From Diphasiastrum complanatum (Eukaryota; Streptophyta; Lycopodiopsida; Lycopodiales; Lycopodiaceae): a DNA stretch of 64,000 bases. Positions within the stretch are counted from its first letter, which is position 1; each line of letters begins with the position of its first letter. A model generated the notes under the pieces. That model was not told the origin of the DNA and ran no database searches. It saw nothing but the letters and a program-made list of their open reading frames with translations. This document shows, in pieces, positions 1 through 11,071 of the stretch. The position numbers and the translations under genes were made by a program. The stretch spans positions 1 to 64,000 of the forward strand of contig MU831893.1 of assembly GCA_029204225.1 (NCBI GenBank), given 5' to 3'.

Positions 1-57
1 TTTTAAGCTTCCCCCTCTACCCCCAAATTCCAACAAAGATCAACTCACCACCAAGGC

Positions 58-849
58 ACACAACTATCGAAGATCAGCCTAAAGATACCGTGGTAGCAGA
101 TATTGCCAAAGAGGCTCTAGACACTCAAGGGAAAGAAATTATCATTCTTGATCAAGGAGAAGGGTCGCCCATGCACACCTATACGGGATACCCTGATTGT
201 GTTGCCATGCTCCGCAACTGAAATCAAAGGCAAGGAAGAACAGATCATCGAGCAGCTGGCACCCCAACCCATATGGTGCAACGTCCTCTTCAAGGATGCC
301 AAAAAGATCCTGGAGGAATATTTTCCCCACTATCTACCCATCCCTAGGCGAGCAACGTGGCCCAGAAAACAGGAGGATGCCAATGGACCACCAAACTGGC
401 CCATCATTCCAAACTCCAGGACTTGGAAGCACCAAGCAAATTTCTAGTACGCCTTGGAGCAGTTTCATCACAGACACCACCAATCGGTTGATTCCACGGT
501 GCGGCAAGCGATGCTCAACTGCAAGGAGCTTACTTTCCTTAGTACTCTCGAATTCCATTGGGATCGCTCCTTGGGTCCCTTGTTTTTTGATCCCAACATC
601 CCTTTCCCTAGTCTCAAACGAAAGGACTAGTTTACCATGGCAAGAATTTATTACCGAGCAGCAATGACGACATCCCAACATGCAGCTCGAGTGGAAGAGT
701 GGCAACGCTCCCAATGGTTGCCCCATAGCTCCCATGTGTTCGGGCCTCTCAAGGATGACAACACTATACGAGCCCAAGCATTGGAGGGTTACAGAAAACT
801 CATCCAGGAAATCCACAAGACCAATGAAGCGCAGGACGCCGAGCTGTAG
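58..849 (+). pseudogene. unrecognised coding relic ahead of LTR C1
   Basis: This stretch reads as a protein-like sequence only if the frame is changed several times (open pieces at about 58-222, 148-447, 447-635 and 637-849). The last piece ends in a stop about 107 bp before the LTR copy at 957. The translation is polar and rich in E, K, Q and W, with no zinc knuckle, protease, RT or integrase motif that I can see. A purine-rich stretch (about 896-956) lies between it and the LTR, as expected for the 3' end of an LTR-element interior. It may be a decayed gag or an accessory ORF of a non-autonomous element. I do not recognise the family. Confidence 0.35.
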
Positions 850-956
850 GAAGCCCTATTCAAGTGAATTGCCATGGGACTGGCAACCATTTAGCAGTGG
901 GGGAGTGTGGGGGCCGGAATACAAGGCCAAGGGGCATTTCAATGGAGCTTGGGAGA

Positions 957-1492
957 TGTTGTAAAGCTATCTTCATAAGCTTTACTTCCGGCGTCACTAG
1001 CGCTAGCATTGTTTTTGGCGCCAGCAGCGCCCCTGTTGCTCCCGGCGCCAACGGCGCCAGTGCCACTGTGACCAAAATCCAGCCGGTGCCAAGTTCCTAT
1101 GGCTAAAAATCTTTGATTGGTTCTAGCGAAGTCCAGAGAGCTCAGATCGATGTGCAATCCCCTCACACGATCTAGGCATGATTAAAAGAAACCTGGGGAT
1201 CAATAAAATCTAGAGAGAGAAAATGACTTTCTAGAAAGAGAAAATTCTAGAGAGAGAAAAATGTGCTTTACCAGCCTGGGTAGAGTGCTTGGTATGAGGG
1301 GGGGGGTGCCGAATCCCACCAATACTATAGGGGAGTACGGGTTGTGACTCAGGACGAGCTCCAACCAAGTCTCAGCCTCCCTTGCTAGAATGTTGTCATG
1401 GCTCTCGCCTTCGCATGCTAGCGCCCCGGAGACTAGGGTCGGTCACACACTTGAAATGTAACCTTCTTAGATTTATCAATAAAGTGGGATTT
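957..1492 (+). repeat. LTR C1, truncated copy of the family C LTR
   Basis: Begins TGTTGTAAAGC and aligns by eye with the copies at 2583 and 32018. The match covers the GGCGCC-rich 5' part, the repeated CTAGAGAGAGAAAA block and the AATAAAG polyadenylation signal near 1477. It stops within about ten bases of that signal, and the next bases (AAGTGGACGG onward) belong to the 3' interior of the family. The rest of the LTR, the primer site and the leader are therefore missing. The intact copy at 32018 is 1219 bp. Confidence 0.8.
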
Positions 1493-2582
1493 ATCAAATA
1501 AGTGGACGGAAACTATCACACACACCTCTCTCTTGGGGCAAATTTTGAATGAAAGTTGATCAAAACGGGGGCAAATTCAAGGTGACCTAGCCATACTCAC
1601 ACGAGGAGACTGGCGAACTTTGGACCTACTAAGTTGACAAGTTTTTGTTGTGGAAAGGAAAGCTTGTTATAGGCTTTCTCTGGACCGGCAATGATGAGGA
1701 AACATATGAGTACGCTGGCTTGTGTTACGTGTAAGGCAGCTGAGCTGATCAATGAAGAAACTGTGAAAGTTGAGTCTTGCATGAGAGACTTGGTATTTAG
1801 AACGGACACTAAGGGACAGTTCGCGTTGAGATCGGACTAGTGCAAGCTCTTGGTGCACGTGTCTGATTCAAAGAGAGCTACTTGAAGCCAAGCTCGATGT
1901 ACACTTCTTGTTTTGACTGTGAGGCAACTGACCAATGATGGAATTGTGAAAGTCAAGTTGCGCGACGGACATGGTGCTTCAAACAAACGCAAAGAGATAG
2001 TTCGTATGCGGATCAAACTGGTGCGACCCTTCGGCTTTCCACGAGGTCAATGGTTACATTTGGGCTGATTCAAAGAGCTACTTCAAGCTAAGTGAGAGGT
2101 GCATTGCGGAGTACTCAATCTTTGCCTACCTTAAAGAGCCAAGATGGAAAAGTATCAAGATCAGGCTGGGACAAGGAGAGAAATCAAGGTGCAGAAGCAA
2201 CAAGGCACGGAGTGGTCCATAAAGTGGGCAATCAAACGATAAGTCCTTTGGCTCAGGGAGCCTTGATACCTGTGCGGAACTGATTAAATCTGGAGCTCAG
2301 AGAGCTCAACACAAAGTGCATCAAGGACAAATCAGGACCTCAAAGGAGTTCCCAAATCTACGCTTTTCCCAGACAAAGAGATATTTTCAAGTTATGTAAT
2401 TTTTCAGTACAAAGAGCTGAGCCTCCGACTTGTGGTGTGCCAACTTCAATGTTAATAAAAAGTGGCCAGTAAATTGAGTATTGTGCCAAGTAGCTTAAAT
2501 GTATAGTTATTTTAATTGGGAGACACCTTTACTTTAATCTGACATCTGATGAGGACATCAGATTTTATAAAGGTGGGGTGGA
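1493..2582 (+). mobile_element. 3' internal region of non-autonomous gypsy-type element C
   Basis: About 700 bp from 1498 is repeated nearly unchanged at 34391-35097, which shows it is part of a repeated element. No Gag, protease, RT or integrase motif is seen. Two stretches (about 1715-1905 and 1906-2110) look like diverged copies of one module: each has a valine-arginine-glutamine-leucine core followed by a lysine/arginine-rich segment in one frame. Around 2544-2563 there is a perfect 8-bp stem (ATCTGATG/CATCAGAT), then a purine tract (AAGGTGGGGTGG) at the LTR border that would serve as polypurine tract. The region is best read as the 3' half of a LARD-type element. Confidence 0.6.
2544..2563 (+). 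other. conserved stem-loop ahead of the polypurine tract (family C)
   Basis: ATCTGATG, loop AGGA, CATCAGAT: a perfect 8-bp hairpin about 20 bp before the LTR C2 border. The related element B has the same 6-bp core and loop at 28881-28896, in the same place relative to its 3' LTR. Confidence 0.6.
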
Positions 2583-3187
2583 TGTTGTAAAGCTATCTTC
2601 ATAAGCTTTACTTCCGGCGCCACTGGCACCAGCATTGTCCTCGGCGCCAGTAGCGCCCCTGCTGCTCTTGGCGCCAACGGTGCTGGCACCACTCCCGGCA
2701 ACACTGTGACCAGAATCTTGCCGGCGCCAAGTTCCTATGGCTAAAAATCTTTGATCGGTTCTAGCGAAGTCCAGAGAGCTCAGATCGATGTGCAATAACC
2801 TCACACGATCTAGGCATGATTAAAGGAAGCCTGGGGATCAGTAAAATCTAGAGAGAGAAAATGACTTTTTAGAAAGAGAAAATCCTAGAGAGAGAAAAAC
2901 GTGCATTACCAGCCTGGGTAGAGTGGTTGGTATGAGGGGGGGTGCCGAATCCCACCAATGCTATAGGGGAGTGCGGGTTGCGACTCAGGACGAGCTCCAA
3001 CCAAGTCTCAGCCTCCCTTGCTGGAATGTTGTCATGGCTCTTGCCTTGGCATGCTAGCGCGCCGGAGACTAGGGTCGGTCACAGATTTGAAATGTAACCT
3101 TCTCAAATTTATCAATAATGTGGGATTTTTCTCAAACTGACTCTGATTACCTTCTGGGTTTCAGTGTTCGGTAAAAGCGCCAGTTGT
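2583..3187 (+). repeat. LTR C2, 3'-truncated copy of the family C LTR
   Basis: Starts TGTTGTAAAGC directly after a polypurine tract, so it is a 3' LTR. It follows the 32018 copy through the polyadenylation region and on to GCGCCAGTTGT, then breaks. From 3189 the sequence is copia polymerase, so about half of the 1219-bp LTR is lost at this junction. Confidence 0.8.
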
Positions 3188-3188
3188 C

Positions 3189-4292
3189 AAAAGTCTTTAT
3201 GGACTCAAGCAAGCACCAAGATCATGGTATTCAAGACTTAATTCTTTCCTTATCTCACTAGGATTTACTCTTAGTGACTATGATCCTTCCATGTATCTAA
3301 AGTTTGTTGATAGTAATATTGTCATTCTTCTAATTTATGTTGATGACATTATTCTTTGTGGAAGTTGTATCAAGCTAGTTGATGAAACTAAACTAGCACT
3401 TGGATGTGAGTTTAAAATGCAAGATCTAGGAGAAATACATTACATCCTAGGCCTAGAGATTGATTTTTATGAAAATCATGTTTTTATATGCCAATCTAGA
3501 TATGCTCACTCTTTGCTGAAAAAATTCCATATGGAAAATTCTAAGAGCATAGATACTCCAATGGAGCAAATTGTAAAATATCCTAATAAAGGTGATGAAA
3601 GATCCTTTGGGGACATCACACTTTTTAGGAGTCTTGTAGGCTCCTTGATTTGGCTTGCCATTACTAGGCGTTTTTGTGTGCACAAATTGATTCAATTTAT
3701 GCAAGATCCTAAGATTCATCATTGGAAGATGGCCAAGAGGATTCTAAGATTTGTATCTTAATCTTGTGATTATGGTCTACTTTATAAAAGTGAAGATCTA
3801 TCCATTGTTAGCTACTCGGATTTGGATTTTACAAGTGGCAAGATGGATCGAAAGTCTATTAGTGCATACACTATCTTTCTTGGAGGCAATCTAATATCTT
3901 GGCTTTCCAAAAAGCAAGATACTATATCTCTCTCTTCATGTGAGGCCGAGTACAAAGCACTCAGTACAACCTCCAAAGAGGTGCTTCGGATCAAGAGATT
4001 ATTACTGGAGCTAAAGTGCATCAAGGAAGATGATCTACCAATGATCAAGTGTGATAATATCTCGGCCCAAGATCTTGCCAATAATCCCATATTTCATGCA
4101 AGAAGCAAGCATATAGAAGTGGCACACCATTTTCTGAGAGAAAAGCTTATTGGAGGAGAAATCTATTTGGAGCATGTCAACTCGTCCTCTTGTATTGCCG
4201 ATCTACTCACCAAGCCTTTGAGCAAAAGTACTTTCATCAAGCATAGATCTAATCTTGGAGTTATATCAAGATCAATGTTCAAATATTCATAG
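3189..4292 (+). pseudogene. copia element D: RT C-terminal part and RNase H relic
   Basis: The frame opens in the RT motif KSLYGLKQAPRSWY and contains the catalytic YVDD box (near 3339-3350). The RT-RNase H linker and the RNase H motifs follow, including SWLSKK, CEAEYKAL and the HARSKHIE block near the end. An in-frame TAA at 3759 splits it into pieces of 156 residues each (3291-3761 and 3822-4292), and the usual TRPD motif is scrambled to TRRF. Everything upstream (gag, protease, integrase, RT palm N-terminus) is missing because the fragment is fused to LTR C2. It is related to family A but clearly a different family, and it is inactive. Confidence 0.85.
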
Positions 4293-4310
4293 ATAATTTT
4301 TTAGGAGGAG

Positions 4311-5044
4311 TGTGAAGAATTGAAATAGATTATCTATGTTAGATATAGGGGTCTTATGTTTTTTATATCAAGCATCTAGGTGTAGGATGTTGATAGGACC
4401 AAATTTGGCATAGATGGCAAATTACCCATTTCCACTTGTAATGCCACTATTTAGCCAAAATAGAGTAAGAGGCTAAACTCATGCCAATTAGAGTGTAGAC
4501 AAGTGTAATACTTTTGTTTGATGAAATTTAAGAGGTCCAATAGGATTTAGAGGTGGAACCTTGAGGGGTCCAATAGAATTTGAGGTTTGCTTGAAAATGG
4601 TCCAATAGAAACTAGAGGTGAATGGATCAATGGTCCAATAGGATTAAGAGGTGGCAAAAGTGTGGTCCAATCATATTTAAGCATAGTGGTAGCTCGTGGA
4701 TCTACTAGTATCATTGTACTTCTCATTTGGATCTAATTGATTTTTAGATTGAGTGGATTTTGTGAGTAACTGGTTTTCTAGCTTTCTCTCTCTACCCGAG
4801 AGCTCATGATGATTTTCTCTCTCTACCCAAGGAGAGTAGCTTGTTTTTACTTAGATTATTTTTGGAACACTTCCCACACGTGTGAGTGAGAGTTGGAAGT
4901 GATTGAATGCATGTAGTACTGTGTTTTTGCCATAGAATCAAAGATAGATCTTGAATCTCAATCTAGTCTTGATCTTGGTGCATCTACACACCTTAGGAGA
5001 TCACAAGTACATGTTGTGGACAGTCCACACGTGTGAATTTAACA
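4311..5044 (+). repeat. copia element D 3' LTR
   Basis: Follows the purine tract TTAGGAGGAG at 4301-4310 and starts TGTGAAGAATTG. The end is placed at TTTAACA near 5044, which is less certain because no second copy is present. It contains two copies of a CTCTCTCTACCC block (4785-4835), also found in LTR E, and two CACACGTGTG palindromes (4875-4884 and 5026-5035). Confidence 0.65.
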
Positions 5045-5260
5045 TGATATTGTCATAAAAATGAACAAATTTGAACCATCGAGATGTCCTTTGAGCAAAC
5101 CTAGGCTAGAACTAGAGGCCACTTTGAAACTGGATTCAATATAATGAGCCTACATCAAGCTAGAATTTGGAATTGGAAAAGGCCTTTCTTTAAGTGCAAA
5201 TGCGGTGAAAAATGTAGAAAAAATTCCTCTATTGTTTGATTTGACCACGCTATCTGGTAC

Positions 5261-7690
5261 ATGATGATGATGAACAACCTTGCCAAGTTTTTCCTTGGTG
5301 CCTCTCTACAGAATCAACTTAATGCTTTTTTCCTTTGGCTGCGTAAACCTGCTAGAGATGTTGTCAAAGCTCATCTTACCTCAAACTTTAGAATATCCAA
5401 GAAATTGAACGCCTTTTTAAAAAGTCCAGCTTTTCTACCTTACCAGATAAATACTTCTAGAATACGAATAAAAAGACAAGTTCCTTCAATTTGAATAATC
5501 CAAGTTCGGTCATAACAGGCAGTGGCAACAACAAGAAGAGGAAATACTTTCCAAGTAAATGCAATGAGGGACAAAGAAGTGGTGGAAAAGAGGATCTTCC
5601 TATCAGAAAGCTAAATTTTTACCGTGATTGATCCATGTGCAAGAAGAAATAGAAGAAATAAGATTATTGGAGGTCATTTGTGCAATTGGTAGATGACGAT
5701 TGGTGGTTAGAAAGACAAAGGGAAGATGTTTTCCATTTATGGTATTACAATAGATGCTTTGAGAGTCTTAATGTCAAGCAACTATATTCTGAGACTTTAC
5801 TTCATATATTTGGTCATACTGATGATATCTTTGGGCAAATTGTGTTTGGTTGGATTTATTTTCTACACTTGAAGCAAGAATGGTACAAGCCCATTCATGT
5901 CCTTTGCGATTTCAATATTGATGATATTCCTCCTTGTATTTATTTGAATACTAAACGCTTTAAAGGGTTTATCATTGAAAATTTTGGACATGTGATATCT
6001 ATGGATACGAAAATATTTAGTAACAAGTTTTTAAAAAACTGCCTGAACAAAGGACTTAATCACATCCCTTTACAACAATCAAATATTAATGAGGTTGCTT
6101 TGGAGCTTTACCATGGATGGTTTAAATTGGCTAAGTTTTTACCTATATATCAGAACATTGATAATGACCACATTATGGAGCATGCCCTCATTTGTAAACA
6201 TGTTGTAACAAACTTCTTAAGAAAAACTAAATGGCTACACGACAATAGCATGACAAGAAACAATTTAAAGAACGTTGTTGATGAACATGACTGGATTACT
6301 ACCAATCTATATGTTAATGGTGTGGATAAGGCCCAACATAACTCTTGTTCATGTGCATAAACTTTGTTAGAAATCTAGCTTTACAAGGACTATCTAGTCA
6401 TGACTTTGCCCCTTTTCCTAAGCATGGTAGCAATACCATTAATAATGCTATGGTAATTATTAAACATACCTTTTCGGATATCATACCTGATTATATGATA
6501 GGGAAAGAAGAATTACCTTTTCTACTCTGTACCTTTAAGGCACATAAAAACACCTGCTGATGGATTATAGACGCACATGACTGCTACTTTTCTAAGGTGG
6601 CCATTCCTTTCTGGAGCTCTTGGTATTTTGTCGCCTCTCCTCATGGAGGGTGCAGGCCTTAAGGCACACTCATACTAGAGTTACCTAAATGTGGATACCA
6701 ACCTATTTTGGCAATGCAACTCATCCACTAAATTTTACCTTAATGTGCCTAGTAAAATTACTGCTATGAGATCTACTGATTTTTCTAAATGCTATGAAAA
6801 TATCCCTCTAAATGGCGCGGATGGGCTAAAAACTGTCATACGTAAAATGATACTATACGCAGTCAAATTTTGAAAGAATGATAATCTTGCATATAAATAG
6901 AAACCTGACAGTGGTAAATTCAAATGGAAATGGGTAAACAAACCCAATAATAAATGGATTCCTATGGATAGATTACTATTCAGCCAGTGGAATGATTTAT
7001 TGATTGATAACTGCATTGTGAGACTAGGAAATAGGACTTGGAAACAAGTTTGTGGTAGTCCTATGGGCTTTGCTTGTTCACCCTCTTGGTGTAATTGGTA
7101 TTTGTCATTTTATAAATTAGTTTTTTAAAGAGACTTGCCAAACTTGGCAAAACAGAATACTTACGTGCTTTCAAATATACCTTTCAGTATATTGATGACA
7201 TTTGTTTTATCAACAATCCGGATGCTATGATATTTTTGGATAAAGATCAGCCACGTACCATTGATAATGCTAAATGGATCTACCCTTTGGAATATTTGAC
7301 CATTAAAGATGAGGGTACTTGTGATAATTTGGTTAACTTTTTGAGTATTACTACTACCTTTTATTTTGTTTCAACTTTCATATGAAAAAGTTCGATAAAA
7401 GAAAGGATCTTCCTTTTCCTTTTTTCTAGTATATCCACTTAGCATCCAATAGACCGATATTTAACTCTTATAAAGTTATTATTTCTCAGATTGTTGCTGC
7501 AATGTACTGCTGTAGAAACCATGATGCTTTTATTAATGAAGTCAAAAACATCGTTATTACATTTCAAAGGAATGGATTTATGATAGGGAAGCTATACGAG
7601 ATCACCAATAATATATTCTTACACAATATTTTCCCTAGAGTGATGTTTACATTACCAACAAATGCCGATTTTCTCTTGTAGGCAGTTAGC
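5261..7690 (+). pseudogene. Penelope-like reverse transcriptase relic
   Basis: Several open pieces in shifting frames make one RT. 5680-6360 holds an N-terminal segment with the LNKGLNHIPL motif typical of Penelope-like RTs. 6345-6560 ends in a degenerate fingers motif (FKAHKN, then RWI). Palm motif A is near 6772 (TDFSKCYENIPL), motif B near 7050 (GSPMGFACSP), and the catalytic YIDD at 7188-7199 is intact. A thumb-like segment lies near 7444-7600. Frames are broken by stops and shifts near 6360, 6560, 6873 and 7128. No GIY-YIG nuclease follows; a CT microsatellite starts 42 bp after the end. Whether 5261-5494 belongs to it is uncertain. A Penelope-like element, possibly of the green-lineage Chlamys type, is my best reading; it is dead. 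Confidence 0.6.
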
Positions 7691-7730
7691 ACTCCATCTC
7701 AGGGGTGCTAATTGTGGGTACGGTTGGTGG

Positions 7731-7732
<2 letters not shown>

Positions 7733-7770
<38 letters not shown>
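7733..7770. repeat. (TC)19 microsatellite
   Basis: Uninterrupted TC dinucleotide run immediately downstream of the Penelope-like relic. Confidence 0.98.
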
Positions 7771-7772
<2 letters not shown>

Positions 7773-9291
7773 GGGCTCTATTATATGATAACTACATGAT
7801 ATATACGCTTTGAAACATCATGGAATTGGTTCTCTCTTATGATACCAAACTGATTAAAATACCCTTGCATGGGTTGGTTTCATATTGAATATACTTATTC
7901 TATGCATAAGTAATGTGGCTGGCCACCCTACAAATGTGCTGATTGCCTCGCTGATGGTCTTTGATAATGATAAGTATTGAGCATATGATAATGGTAATAG
8001 ACGTGTATGAATGTACGAGTACTATCACTGCATGTGATGGCATATAGCTATAACTGCTAATGCTTCTATGAAGCACTAATGGTAATGATAACTATGAGCA
8101 CTATGATAACCATTGCAACTAATGCCTTCTATCGTTTGTTGGAAATTCAAGGTGATGAGATACTATCATGACATGATAATACTTTAAACCTCTTGTGATG
8201 AGTTATGCTTGACTGATTCATTTATTGTCTTGGGAACGTGATAAGGATTATAAGAATGCTACACATGCGTTAACCTAGTTCTTTCAGTTTGAATACATTA
8301 GTACATAAGGAGGATATCGCTTTAGTTGAGGAAGATGGGTAGCTCGCAGGAAATGTCGTCATCTCATAACCATGTACGAATCCATATTTTTACACTGATG
8401 CAATGTGCGGGAATCTTTAAAAATGCACATACGACGCAACATAGACGTCTGGACATGGTAAAAATGATTGGTTATATGTGATCTCTACAGGCTTGTGTTT
8501 CTTACTCTTGTCATATGAGGGTTGAGTCGAATATGATATATGCAAGGCATGAAGGTATAAAATGTAAAATGGCAAGTGAAGGTGGGCTATATTGCTGGTT
8601 TCTGGATCTGACTATGGTAGGCTTGTATCGCATGGATTTGCCCAATCCACAACGTGCTTAGACTCCTAACTACCTTCCTAGGACGTCTTTGGGGCTAGCA
8701 CACCCGGTCAACCAACCAAGCAAGGTCCATCACTATATATTTGCTCATTTTGGAGCCATAATCATTAAGTAAGTTTGGAGAGTTTTCTATCAAGCTTGTG
8801 TAATCTCTCCTTTAGCTTGCAAATGTTTGTGTCTAATTGCTCATGTACTTCGTTTTCAGGCTAGAGGCCATACTACAGGCTGTAGTTCACACATGTACTG
8901 AAGGCCCTTCATGATCAGAGCATTTGCATCTTGCTTTAGATTGGTCTTGCTTGTTAGATCAAGATTTTTGGCATTTCCTCAAGGACTAATGTTGGAGGCC
9001 AGCAAATATGCGTAACAGCCTAGTGATTTTTTTAAAGTGTATTTCTGTGAAACCTTAACAGCCACAATATCACACCTGCATTTATTATTTCAAGATTTGG
9101 AGAAGTAATAAATGTGCAATGCATCATTACTATTTTTAGACACAACCAAAAGTGCATTACACTTTGTAAGGTACTTTTGCTATTATTAGAAAGTATTTTT
9201 AGAAACCTAAAATCATAAATTTACTATTTTTAGTAAATCTCGGGTTATTTTTAGCAACAAAAAAAAAAATCAACGATTGTCACGGCAGGGG
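7771..9291. other. AT-rich intergenic DNA, no gene seen
   Basis: No open frame of note and no recognisable element ends. It has scattered ATGATAA-type simple sequence (about 7960-8170) and an A-run near 9259. Confidence 0.6.
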
Positions 9292-9313
9292 AAGGCCCCC
9301 GCCCGGGGGCCTT
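9292..9313. repeat. perfect GC-rich palindrome
   Basis: AAGGCCCCCG, CC, CGGGGGCCTT: a 10-bp perfect stem standing alone in AT-rich DNA. The flank GGGGAAGGCCC is shared with the GC-rich cluster at 16424. Confidence 0.9.
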
Positions 9314-11071
9314 ACCCTATACAAACAGTCACCCTTGTGGATTAAATATATCATCCATTCAAGGTCCTAAAACTCACTAAATTATTAACATCTCTCACAA
9401 GCATTACTTACACGGTTACACCCTTTGTCCTTTGACCATATCTTTTTTGTAAAATCCGCCTCACGAATTTTCTTTCCACATATTCATTGTGTTTCCGTGT
9501 TGATTTATTCACATCTTCTAATATATGCATGAGAGGCCTTGGGCATTTTTTGGGGCAATACGTCCACAAACGGAACATATATGTGGGTACTAGTATGTCG
9601 CAACTTTATCAATGTGGAGCTTTCGGACCTATTTCATGGCTATATAGCTATGCATGGAACTTCCATGCACATTCAAAAAGTGGATTTTCCTTGCAAATCT
9701 TGGACCAATGCTATGCTGATGCAAGAAAAACTTTCCGTGTACAAATCCAATGTAATTTTTTTTTTGCCAAAGTCCATCATTGTGATAATGGAAACTATAA
9801 CTCATTTTCTTATCTTGCTACTACCATGGCTTGACAAAAGGAATTGTAGACAATTTCCTTAATATGCCTCTAAATGTGCATTATCTAGTTTAAAATGTTA
9901 TGCAAACCCAAGGTCTTCTTGCGTATTTGAAATGGTATATATGTTATTAGGTATACAATATACATTTGTTGTGAAATAAGTCTAGAACTAACTATTTTGA
10001 TAACACCCTGAACACATCAAATTTTTATGCACTGACATTTTTGCACATGATATTTCAGAATTCTTCTTATTCATGATAAATTAGTAAATCCATACATGGT
10101 GCATAATATGAATCACTACAGTTTTCTAAGTTTATTTATGTCAAATAAAGACAAACTGAAATATGGTGAACCAATTCTGAGAACATTTTATGAAAGATTA
10201 AATTATTGCTGTTTTGTAGACATTTTGCTTTGTTCTATGACATCCTGTGAGATTCAAACTCTAACTCTTTCTAGAGTAATTGCAGAAATGGTGCTTCCAG
10301 TTTTTTGAATACAGACTCGCATGCCCTATATGCAAACAGAGGCTCGAGAAAGCAGAAGAAGAAAGGCCCGTAACAGTTCAAATCAAATCATAAGCTGACT
10401 CAGAGAATCAAGATCAACCATCGAATTTGAAAGAACTAGTAAATTGCCCAAGCAACAACAATATACACAATTGTGAAAGCTTTCCAAAGATAGATTTACT
10501 GCTCAATGATGTTAACCATGACAAGGTGAGATCGTGTTGTTGCTGCAGTACGATCAAGTCCAACATCTCAATAGCTTTCTACATAACAGCATCTCTTTGC
10601 GGATAGCTGCAAAATGGGTACACTTTGACGCAATACAGAATAAAGTACATGACATGATGACTTCTACCACATCAATGCAGGTCAATTTGTGAGGCAATAC
10701 ACTCGTTGAAGAGTAGATGAATGGGTGGCACTAAGAGACACTAAGAGATAACACCACTATGAACTGAAATGAATTTTCTCAAACCAATCTTTAAGCTCGG
10801 CATACGATTTAGACTTGAGATGGTTTGCGAACAGACAATCTGCACTCATGATCTTTTGAAGCAAGCGGCATGGGATTTCATATAATGCTATATACTTTTG
10901 CAAAGCCACAGTACCGCCGTTTTGTATTGGAAAAATGTTGAAAGATGAAACCATGCCTCCACTAGAATAAAAGATTATTAGCCGAGGTATTGCGATATGG
11001 CGGTTGATCTCCAAGCTCTATCATGGCTTCAGACTTGGACAACTTTGAAGATCAGTTGGCACCATATCCTA
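9314..11071. other. region downstream of the WIP gene, no gene seen
   Basis: Only short frames occur, overlapping on both strands, without recognisable motifs. The part next to 11071 should contain the 3' untranslated region of the WIP gene (minus strand). An 85-codon open frame at 10757-11014 (minus) has no ATG at its start and no known motif. Confidence 0.5.

Noticed and set aside
9487-9862. Two overlapping frames of about 110 codons
   Set aside because: Different frames of the same DNA, no motif, no splice or start context.
10757-11014. 85-codon open frame downstream of the WIP gene (minus strand)
   Set aside because: Starts without ATG, no motif, and lies where a 3' untranslated region is expected.
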